Positions 23,140 through 33,239 of a stretch of 64,000 nucleotides of DNA are shown one piece after another. How positions within the stretch are numbered: position 1 is the first letter of the stretch; each line of letters begins with the position of its first letter. The position numbers were made by a program, and so were the translations under genes. The stretch covers positions 39,735,508-39,799,507 of the forward strand of contig NC_064439.1 of assembly GCF_023343835.1 (NCBI RefSeq). The letters are read 5' to 3'. Below the pieces are notes generated by a model. That model searched no databases and was not told the origin of the DNA. It was given only the letters and a program-made list of their open reading frames with translations. The DNA comes from Lagopus muta. Its lineage: Eukaryota > Chordata > Aves > Galliformes > Phasianidae.

Positions 23140-25900
23140 CTCCTCCATCTCAGCAAGATTTCTGCCTTACAAAATACTATACTACAGAGGACCGTCCATC
23201 ACTGAGGAGAGAGCACGGGTATTTTGTTATTAGTCTGGACTGTCAGTGGCTTTTGAAGATCTACTTGAAGTTTTATGCAAAATAATGTTATGAACCAAAG
23301 TTTTTTTGTTGCCCTCATCCAAAGAAGTTTACTTCCCCCCCAGAAGAAGCACATAATGGAGAACCATATTTTTTCTGAGCTTTACAGAGAAATGCTGCTT
23401 CTGTTTCTCAAGCTGGGCTGCAGTCATTTCCAGCTATTTGCAGTAAGTGCCTTTAAAACTCATTTGGAGAGTTGTTTGGTTCTCTTTTCAAAGGGATGGA
23501 AAAAAGTGCTTCTGATTTCCTCCATCTGTTTACAGAAGGGAAATACTGCAAATTTCTGCCTGATTCTTAACTTCCAAGGCTGATTTTTCAACAAAGGAAC
23601 TGTTACAAACTGATTTGTGAATGGATAAGCTGACCCAAGTTCAGAACCATGGAATGTTTCCAACAGCAGCTCAGCCCTATCAAAAATTACGAACTGCAAC
23701 TTGTGTAAATCATTGCAAATACTCCCTTCTAGCCCTGGCAGTATACGATGAAATCAGATCCATCAAAAATTATTATTAAAAAATTCTCTCAGCCAAATAC
23801 AGGAAATACATACTCAAGAATAAGCTTTAATGGTTTGTGGGATCTTTTTCTTTCCTTTTCGTAAATAGTTGTTGGTGGAATGGACATTTTCTGTGCATTT
23901 CCTGGATGTTATTCTCTTTGGAATCTAATGGTTTTTATGGAAAGCCCATCGCAAATAGTGCAGCGTGCTTCTTTCTCTCTCTCACACGTGGCTTCTTGTT
24001 CCCTCTGACTATGCTGGAATCCATGTTTTCAGAGCCTGGACAGAGTTTTTTCCAACCTGATATTGTTATGAAGCTGTTTGTAAATTTAAGATGGAGACAA
24101 CGCTGCTATTTTCTTGGCACTTCTATCTTTCTGACCTTTTGCAGTCCATTTCTGGTGAGCTGAAAGCTGGAAAAAAGTGAAGCTCATGTTCTCTTCCTTG
24201 GTGCTCTTCCCTTTCATGTCTTGTTGTGAAGCAGAACTTGCATTTGTGAGCTGGTCTTTTCTGTGAGGACAATTGCAGGACAGTGGAGCGCATTTCGGCA
24301 AAATAAAATAAAAAATCAGGATTTATATATTTTACCTGACCCAGACTGGAGGAAAGAAGCATTTTCTGGCCTGCTTTTCATTTTTCTACCTGTCCTAAAT
24401 TCTGCAAAAATGCTGCTAATTAATTTAATGATTGGCTTTCGAGAAATGTTTTTGTGCCTCATAGCACATCAGCATACATTGCCAATTGTTATGTATGGGT
24501 CTCTGCAGTGATTTTTTATTTTATTTTATTTCTTTTTCACTCTTGGACAAGAGAAATGGGCCAACTTCTAAAGTTCTAAGAATCTTGGTAAAGTGAAAAG
24601 AATTGAGCAGACAACCAGGAAAGGCAGGAATCTCACTTCTTGTGGTGCATGGTTTCTGTGATTCTTATTGCTTTCTTTCCCTGAGTGACTTAAAACAACA
24701 CAGAACAGGAAACAGTTTGAATGCATAGAAGTCTACTTCTTGTGGATCAAGAAACCTGTGTTCACTCCAAGACAAACTGCTTCAACATGAATACAGAAGG
24801 TTATTCAAATAAATCTTACTGTGATTGAAAAGACTGCAGAAGATTATGATATACATATATGTGGCTTGATTTTTATTTGGCATTAAGGGTGGTTGTTCAC
24901 TGGTTCCCCTGCCAAGACTGACTTAGCCACAGTTTTTGGAAATCAGCACCCTGACTTCAGTTTGGATTGACATGGTAGGTATTTAAGGAAACAATCTCTT
25001 CTTTCCCATGGGAGAACAGGAAAGTGCTGTTTCTGACAGTAGCACCGTTGCCTCTGGAGAATGCTGCTCGGATAGGTATTGGGCACCTTCCACAGGCTTT
25101 CGCCCATCTTGGCAATCCAAAGGAAAACAAGTGTTCAGTTGCACTCAGCATGAATGCAGCTGAGTGCACAGAGCTTGTGGCAATGGGGAGATGCATCTGC
25201 TAAGGCTGGGCTTGGGGCTGAGCTTGTGGTGAAGAACAGGCTGTTTCAACGCTCTGCTGGAACCTTGCCCCTCTCTGCACTGCATACTCATCTCTATCTT
25301 TTTTTTTTTTTCAGTCTACCTCTTGACTCTGTCCCTTGCTACTATTTGGGGGAGGGGGGGAGGGAACCTTTACAGGGAATTTCTTGCAGTCCAACCACCA
25401 AAGGATTTCTGGATGACACAGTCTGATCACCCAAAGAATCTGTTTTGTTGCACTTGTTTACACTGGATCAAGAGACAAAGTTCCCTTCTAGGTTATGTAC
25501 CCATCAACAGGCATAAGATATGCCTGTAACTTTTGTTGTTGAGACACTGCTGGGTTCATAGACCTACCAGAAGCTCTTAAAGCAGGATGCTTTTAGGCTG
25601 GAAAGCTGACATTTGCTGATATAACTTCCTCACTTCTCCCAGATTCTTGTGAAACATGTCTACCAGAAAATGCACTGCACAGCTTTTGATGATATCAAAA
25701 CCTACTAGCAGAACTTTGAATGACAGCTCTGTCTGACAGACACTTTGGCACCTCACTACTGTACCTATGCCAGCGAAAGCATTTTAACTTTCCTTCAGCG
25801 TCAGCCTTGTTCTGAAAGCTCCATCTGTCTTTGACTTTGTCAAATATGAGATTCCAGCTGTTTTAAAAATAAACTATGTATGTTCGCTATTTGGATGATG
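23140..25900 (+). other. CMTM7: Probable CMTM7 3' UTR with several polyadenylation signals
   Basis: Candidate signals after the stop are ATTAAA at 23775-23780 and AATAAA at 24303-24308, 24809-24814 and 25868-25873. Which one is used cannot be told from sequence, so the right boundary is a guess. No coding frame of note is present. A G-rich run lies at 25348-25364. Confidence 0.55.
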
Positions 25901-25935
25901 TCATGGCTTTGATAATTGGGTTGTTTTCTTGCTCC

Positions 25936-25962
25936 TTTTTTTTTTTTTTTTTTTTTTTTTTT
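25936..25962. repeat. Poly-T run
   Basis: A run of 27 T just past the last candidate CMTM7 polyadenylation signal. Simple repeat. Confidence 0.9.
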
Positions 25963-26367
25963 GCCTTTACCAGTGCAGTGATTTTCTGCCTGGGGAACAT
26001 CAGGAAGCATTCGGGAGAATGAAAGATGTTATGAGCCCCAGAAAAAAACTATTCACCTTCCCTGGTGTGTAGATGTGCCATCTCTTGATTGTCCCCCACA
26101 GAAATGTCCATCCTCTTCAGTCCCAGGAAGAGTGTTGTTGTTCCTTTGAATCAACACAGGTAGATCTTGAGATTCAGTTTTGCTGAAAATTGAATTTAAA
26201 GAGAAGAAAAAAAAAAAGAGAAGAAAATGAGTAACAAACTGATTCATAATGAAAAAAAGAAAAAGTTGGTGTTCGACCTCTGGGGATTTGAGAAAAGCTA
26301 GAGATTGAATAGTGCCTCTGTGAGGTTAAGAACTGGGTAAGTGAGAAGGGGAAATGAAACTTCTACC

Positions 26368-26388
26368 AAAAAAAAAAAAAAAAAAAAA
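26368..26388. repeat. Poly-A run
   Basis: A run of 21 A in the interval between CMTM7 and CMTM6. Simple repeat. Confidence 0.9.
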
Positions 26389-29300
26389 GAGGAAGGATGG
26401 TTCTGAAAAGCTTGAGGAGCACAGTGCTGGATGAAGACTGCAGGTTATGTGAGTGTTTTTTCTGTTGCCCTAAAATACTTGCATTTTGCATTGTGTTTAC
26501 TGCAAGGGACTGGATTCTGTGCTTCTAAAGAGGATTTAGGAATACATCACTGTGTGGGATATGAGACAACAGGATGTTGGGTCAAAAATGAATTAATTTC
26601 ATGGTTTTACTGAAGGAGGGAATGTTGAGTGATGCTCCAGGAGAGAGGACTATGAGCTCAATAGGACAAAAAGGCACAGGGCACAAGGAGGAAAAAGCAG
26701 GTGCAAACATTAGTAGAAAGCTTATGAGGGAAGGATCTAATGTGAGCACATTAATTGCTGTCAGAGGAGCTGGCAGATATCAATCATGGCTACATCAGAG
26801 CTTAAACAGCAGACCTGCCTGTCTCTCTTCTCTCCTTTCCCACAGTATATGTATTACATACCTTTGTCTAGGAATTTCATGTTCTGCTACAACTTAAGGA
26901 AGTTGCAATAAACGTGACCTAGAGGCTGAGGAAAATAGTGTCAAGTTGCCACATGTTTGGCCTTGTTTAACTTAAGACTGTTTTTCTTAGAGAAATGGAA
27001 AGTGAAGGGCTGCTGCGGTGCTGGAGGAGCTGTATGCTAGACTGGCCTCATGCACCCTTTGTGCTAGGGGTGCACACCTGCATTTGGACTTCTTCACCAC
27101 AGGGATAAGGAAAGCTGCAGTTATGCATCACTGGGCCCGACTGCTGAGCCTAGCCCTGGGCTGGAGCTTTGGAGGTGCTCCTTGTAGTGTGAGACAGTGA
27201 GAGAGGCCTGCAGGAGGCCAACCTGCCATTCTTCAAGCCCATGGAGCAGGAGAGTGCCCTCTCTGGAGAGTTCTGGGGTATTCTTGAGCAGGCCGTGTGC
27301 ATCCCTCGTGTTCAGGCTGTTTCATTTTCTGACTGCAGCACATGTGCAGGGTCTGGTGCCCTTGGCTTACCTTTCTCTCCTTTGCAGATGTGTAGGGCTA
27401 CGCTCTCACAGTTCCTGCTGGGAACACGCAGCTTATGGTTTTGGTCCCTGGTCCCAGGACTTGTTTAACTTCATGAAAGCAGGTCAGAAATTCACACTGT
27501 TGTCTTTCCCTCCTGGAGAAGGACGATTACTTTTTTTTCCCAACATGAGACAGTAGCTGGAAAACAGGAAAAGCTGTTCCTTCCTACACACAGCCATTCT
27601 AGAGGTTGCTCATTACCTCCAGCTGGCCGTTCTGAAGTTTGTTTCTATTTTGCCTGTTCCTGAGCCCAGGGTCCAACAGTCTCAGCCAGTCCCCTGTTCA
27701 GCACACCAGCCTCTTGCAGGCACACAGTAAGCATGTGCCGTTGTTTATTGGTAGAGACTGACCGGTATGCAGTGGGTTCCCACCAGCTGGAGTCTGAATC
27801 CAAAGGAGAAGCCCGTAAAATAGCTTTATGCTCTTTTTGACTGTCACCTTGTATCTGCACTGATTTACTGGGCTAATGACTTTACAATTTATTAACTACC
27901 AGACAAGCTCTCATCACCTGCCAGGCCCAGCCACGGTGCAGCCCCAAGGAGTTTCCTCCCTCATGGGTGAAGTAGCTGCCAAGACAAGCTTTCAACTTTA
28001 CAGTGAGGCAGAATTTAGATTCTGAAATCTCTGGTACTGTTCTGGCTATGGTGGTGTGAGAGCTGGGCTTTAGAAATAAAGAGTAGCCACAGGTACGATA
28101 CTGCAGCAGCTTGTTTTGTGCTGGCAAAAGCAACTGGGACAGCAGTGTGATAGGAAGGGTTAATAACAGTGAGGCAGAGAGCAACCTTTTCTGTTTAGGG
28201 TGATGGTACTGGGGATTGAGGAGAGCAGAGCTGGAAAAAAAGTGCAAATGAAACCAAAATCAAAGTGACCCAACATTTCCCAAGAGAGCAGCTCAGAGCA
28301 CCGCTGTTCTGCAGGTTAGTGATTTTCTATCACATCCTGAACACGGCCTCCAGCGGCACCTGTTTGTTCCATAGTGCTGAACTACAGCTTAGTGAAAAGG
28401 AGCATATGATAAATGTTTTCAAAAGCAGTTTTATCAGTGGGTGCATGCCTACTGCTCTCAGGTACAGCTTGTGTTTGAGCAGCAGAAGTCTTGCAGAGAT
28501 TACCCAGTCAGGAAAGCCTTAGCTTTTGAAGCAGAAGAAAGGAAGTAGATAAACAGGCTGCTTTCAATTGAAATGCACTTCTTTGGATCCTGGCTTGAGC
28601 TGAGTTAAATTCAAAACGCCCCAGGTGTTGTGGATGTTTTATATTGATCTTTAGATTTTTATAGACCTAGAATAACAGCAGTGCACAAAGCAACCATTTG
28701 AAATGAATAAGCTGCAACCTAAGACATTAGCAAAAGCACAGCAGTCCTGCCCTCCTCCCTGTACGAGGGAATTCAGCCAGCAGCATGAACTAACACTGAG
28801 GCAGTGTTAAGCACGGGTGTCCCATGCCAACACTCTCTGCTACAAAGTATACAGGTTGCTTTGGTTGGCCCTTAAACGGTGTTAGTCCTGTTCTGGTGCA
28901 CAGAGGTACTGCCCTGTAAATCACGCTCAGAACTCCTCTTCCCTGAGACTGTAGAGACATGCCATACGGTTGGAACCCTACAAAACTATACAACTGCTTA
29001 GCAAACCAAGCACCTGCAGAAGAGAGGGAATTGCACAGAAGAAAAGCAATGAATCAAGAAACCTGTGTTCAGTGTGTGTGTTTCCAGGTGCAGAAAAAAG
29101 TAGGGGTTGGTGGTGAAGGAAACATCTGCATATTTCTGTGGCTGAGGAAGGGACTGCCAGAAAGACAAAAAATGCCCCAGCAGTTGAAGTGGAGCTGGTG
29201 TGTGGATGACATAGTAGGCCAAGCAGAGTGGTGGATCATTTATCTCTGCAGAGCAGAATATCACCAGACCACTAACAGAGTCAGCTGTAAATTCAGTGTG

Positions 29301-29990
29301 TCTGAAACACGTGTTCTGTTCTTAAATGTTTACACTTGTGCAGGAAGAGCAACAGCAGTCAAGTAGCCTTATGGCATAGGAGGAAGTGCAGCAAGGCTCT
29401 AGAAACCTGGAGGAAGAAAACAAAGGTGTAGCCTCAGAGGCACCTAACCCTAACAGGGACAGACTAGGAAATTACATCATCCTTGTTTTTCATAGCCCAA
29501 TGAGAGTAAATAAACTTCATTCTGCCACAGACAAGCACTGTGTCTCTTGGAGGCTATTTGCTTAGGACTGGCCTTAATACTTAAGCCATTCTTCCATGTG
29601 CACTCAATGAAGAGGAGAGCAGAGATGATTCACAGCAGCACAGTGACTCAGGAACATATGTTACCCTTTTGCTAATTCTTGATGTGCCTCTTACTCCATC
29701 AGCTACCAGGTGGAGTGGAACATCTCAGGGTAGGGCTGGAGTAGATTTGCTTTGCCATCTGGAGCTGCAGCAGCACATACCTCTTAACTCCAGCACGTGC
29801 CTTGGCTAGTAACAGAGCTCATGCAATAGCTGGGTGGATGTGAAGAGAGCAAGCTAGGAGCTGTGTATCACTATCTACAATACTATGACCTCAAAGCTTG
29901 TAGCTAACTAAAAGCATCAGTTTAAGTTTTGATTTCTTCCCTCCCAACCCTCCCCATAGTACAGTCCTGCAGCACGCACAGTTACAGAGC

Positions 29991-30034
29991 TTTTTTTTTA
30001 CTTACACAGCTTTTTTTTTTTCTTTTTTTTTTTT
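29991..30034. repeat. T-rich low-complexity patch
   Basis: Three T runs are separated by CTTACACAGC and single C bases. Low-complexity sequence with no other feature. Confidence 0.85.
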
Positions 30035-32426
30035 CTGAGATCACTGGGGCTTATACCAAGGTAGACTAGTGCTGATGGCTTCCCTGACATGGGTGTGAAT
30101 CACAGCTCTGCTGGTATAATAGCTCCTTGTATATCAGAAGTGCTTTGTCCATCTAGCACAATCTACTGTTATTTCTATGTCTGTAAATCACTCTTAACAT
30201 GAAACTTAATGAGCTGCATACCCATACCCCTTTTTCATGAGCCCCAGCCAAACAAGAGCACAGCACTGCAGCTGTAGCTATTAAGCTATGGTGGCGGCAA
30301 AGCACTCCATTAATACCTCATGCTCAGCAGTTTGATGCGTGAGAGCTGAATAATTATGCCCTTGTTACCCTCAAATGAGAGGTGCCACTGCCAGAAACAA
30401 GAGTTAACAATTAAAAAACTGTACCAAGTCAAGGACAACATTTATTCATTCATAAAACAAGCCTTTCTGGGCAAGAGAACTGTGAGACAGAAAACAGGCA
30501 GACTTACATTAACTAGACTGGTTTCTAATGCTGCATTGTAACCCCTCAGCTAGACCTCCACAGTCACTTCATCTCAGCCGCCTTGAGAAACCAGCAGAGA
30601 TGCAGCTAAAGCTAAAGCTCTTGGCACTATAAAGCAGCAGTTTCAAGTCTTAGGTTAGCTATGTAGAGGCTACAAAGTGGCTAAGTAACCACTCTTCACT
30701 TACGTACAGATCAGTGGGTGCGGGGATTTCAGAATAGTGGCTGCACTGAGATTTTTGGAAGAAGAATGACAGCCAGTGCAAAGGAAGCGGTTAGAAGGAA
30801 GGCTGTAAGGAAGACAGTCAGATGGGTTATTTTGAGCAACACTTTACCTAGTAATTCTCTAAGCAAGTGTAGAGAATATAATAATAAAAAACTTGTAATG
30901 CTTACATTGTACAATATTATGACTTCAGTAAGTCTCATGACAAACACAAGTGATGGCTAAAGGGAGTTGTGAAGTAGTCTCCAAACTTGGCACTGCAGAC
31001 GGCAACATGCTTTTGTGCAGAATACCTAGCAACAGATACCTGACTGGATATGCTTGTTGTGTGTTGTCCTCATCAAGCTGCAAATGAGTTGTGCTACAGA
31101 AGAATGTGTTTATGCTGACACCTCCTTGTGAAGCCTTGACTCTCACCTCAGGACGTGCCAACTTCAAAACAGCCCAGGCTGTTTTATTTCTCCAGTCTTG
31201 TTCTAATATTCAGCCAAGAGATAATAGGTCATATGAAATAAATTGAATGAGTGATCAGGACATGCAAGTGGCTCAGAGCAAGTTTTGCTGTGGTGCCTGT
31301 GGAGGACTGGAAATGCGAGCAGCCCTGTCAGGCACGCTTTACAGCTATGTGTGCCAACATTTCTGTTTGTGGACCCTGACATTTTTCCAGCATGCATCAT
31401 TTGCATTTGTTTTGATAATAAGCTTCTCTCATTTAGCCTCCCCAGAGTCTAAGAAATGCACAGGTATTCCCCATTCCTTTCTTCTGCCTCCTCACCTACC
31501 CAGAATCAACAGGCCTTTCAACCGAAAGCCAGAGCGTAGTACAGAGCACAAAAGTCTTCAAAGCTGCAATACTGCATTATAGGTACAGAGTCATCATGTA
31601 GCTGAAGCTTGACTTCATAATAAAAATAAGGAAAACTTAAAGAGATCTCTTGACAGGTTACAAAACAAAAGGAACAAAAGCAAAACCTTTACTGTTCCAA
31701 ACTGCTTAGCTGAAGTATTGCATTGAAACAGAATTGATCTACTACCAGAAATCCACCAAGCTACATTTTAAGAAGTGACTGTAAAAATGATCACTAAAAT
31801 ACTCTGTTCAACTTATAGTCACACTGACAAAAACAGAGGGCAAATGGGCTTCGGCTCCAATGAAAATACAGGTCGGAAGAGAACAGAGTGCTTCGGACCA
31901 GATCATTTCAATTACCCGACCGTCTTTGCCCTCTTGTGGGCAAACTTTTCTCCTGCAGTTTCTCAGCAGAAGCAGACAGTAGTATGTGAACAGCTGCACC
32001 GTGTGGGTAAGCACCAACAGAATGCAAAAACATTACTCGACTTCCTTGTGCTCCCTTTAAGCAAGCAAAGAATAGCTGTTCTGAATTCAAAGGGAAGTCA
32101 GAACCACAACCCAGCCAAGGAGGTTCCTGCACAGCCACATGAAGGAGGCTGTGCAATAAGGCAGGTGGTCAGCACACAACAGCAATCAGGAGGTGCCTGT
32201 GCCACTCACAAAGAAAAGATGCAGATTACCAATCTGTGTTCAGCCCTACTCTGCCATTCTGGTAATTTACAGTAAATTAATTTGGATTGCACTGATGAGA
32301 AAAGAGTTGTCACAGTTCTAGCAGTAACAGGACAAACTGTGGTTATGCTTCTAATTATTAAATCTTAATCAAGTTTCTTAGAACTCACTGTAAATCCACC
32401 ACTGCAATTCCCCCTTACATTTTGCC

Positions 32427-32432
32427 TTTATT
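32427..32432 (-). terminator. AATAAA polyadenylation signal of the orphan exon
   Basis: AATAAA on the - strand lies 34 bases after the TAA of the orphan frame. A GTGGTGG stretch follows about 25 bases further on, which could serve as the downstream element. Confidence 0.4.
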
Positions 32433-32466
32433 GTATTGTATATTGCACCTAGTTTTCAAATTTAAT

Positions 32467-32664
32467 TTAGTTTATGGTATTAGAGGCCTTTTCCTCTCTT
32501 GAACTCGTACGTTCACATTCATCTCTGGCAAATTCATCATAGGGAATTTCACATTTAATAAATAATATAAAGAAAAATATATAGTATATTACTCCAATTT
32601 CAGTGTAGAAGATAAAAAAGTGCAATTCTCCTCCTGGTCCCAAGATGAATAGGCAAGAAGCAAC
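32467..32664 (-). CDS. Orphan terminal exon with MARVEL-like segment (hypothetical)
   Basis: On the - strand a pyrimidine tract and ATTCAG at 32665-32680 precede a 66-codon frame that ends in TAA at 32467-32469. AATAAA follows at 32427-32432, 34 bases after the stop. The 65 residues start VASCLFILG, contain one long hydrophobic helix (ELHFFIFYTEIGVIYYIFFF and ILFI), and end in a charged tail with EIPYDEFARDE. The start in phase 0 at a Val, the LxFFxF motif and the CxIxYxxFxxD spacing resemble CMTM6 exon 2 ([18 protein letters not shown]). Overall similarity is low, roughly a quarter of positions by eye. There is no ATG in the exon, so upstream exons are needed. It lies beyond the CMTM6 stop on the same strand. 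It may be an alternative CMTM6 last exon, the end of another CMTM gene, or a fossil. Confidence 0.45.
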   Translation of the reverse strand, partial: VASCLFILGPGGELHFFIFYTEIGVIYYIFFFILFIKCEIPYDEFARDECERTSSREEKASNTIN

Positions 32665-33239
32665 CTGAATATAAAACAAAAAAAGTTACCCTGCCAGAAA
32701 GCATGCAAGTTTATTATTTCCTTTTCCATACCCCAGCCACCAACAATCAGACAAAAACATTTCTAAAGGATCCAGTGACTCCTCCTCAACGTGGTAGCTC
32801 AGTCACCTGCATTTTTCTACACTAAAAGATAGAATTAGACACCTTATGATGCCTTATGTTTATTTGTGTTCCTTCCTTTAACAAGTTTACCACTTCATTT
32901 CTTACCTCCAACTAATCAAGACAGTAGGAAACCAGCACTTGAATCACACTTGTTGCAGTAACTCTTAGGCCATAGTAGGTGTGAAGTCTGTCATTGACTA
33001 GCTTGTTTGGACCCTGTGACATGGGACAATACTGACCTTATTGGACCTTTCTTCCTGGAAGCTTCCACTGAAAACATCCAGCTTTGCAGGTTTGCAAGTT
33101 AGACACTCTTCCCCAGTAACAGGCAAACACAATGCAAGCTCCTTCCTCCAAACCAGGAACAAAGAATGATGTTATTTCCTGTGGTTTGTTCTGGGAGAAC
33201 TACATACTGATACCGAATCATTAGCAGTAGAAACAAGAA

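Larger units (their letters stand above)
25963..32426. other. Intergenic interval between convergent CMTM7 and CMTM6
   Basis: About 6.5 kb with no firm gene. It holds the poly-A run at 26368, a T-rich patch at 29991-30034, a 166-codon + strand frame at 31775-32275 with no recognisable domain, and a weak CMTM-exon-like hydrophobic frame at 30729-30860 on the - strand, which is described in the findings. I saw no CR1 copy here. Nothing else is supported. Confidence 0.6.

Noticed and set aside
28200-28290. FGFICTFF-like peptide on the - strand, considered as a fourth CMTM-like exon
   Set aside because: No acceptor in front, the frame is short and the match is limited to FGFI.
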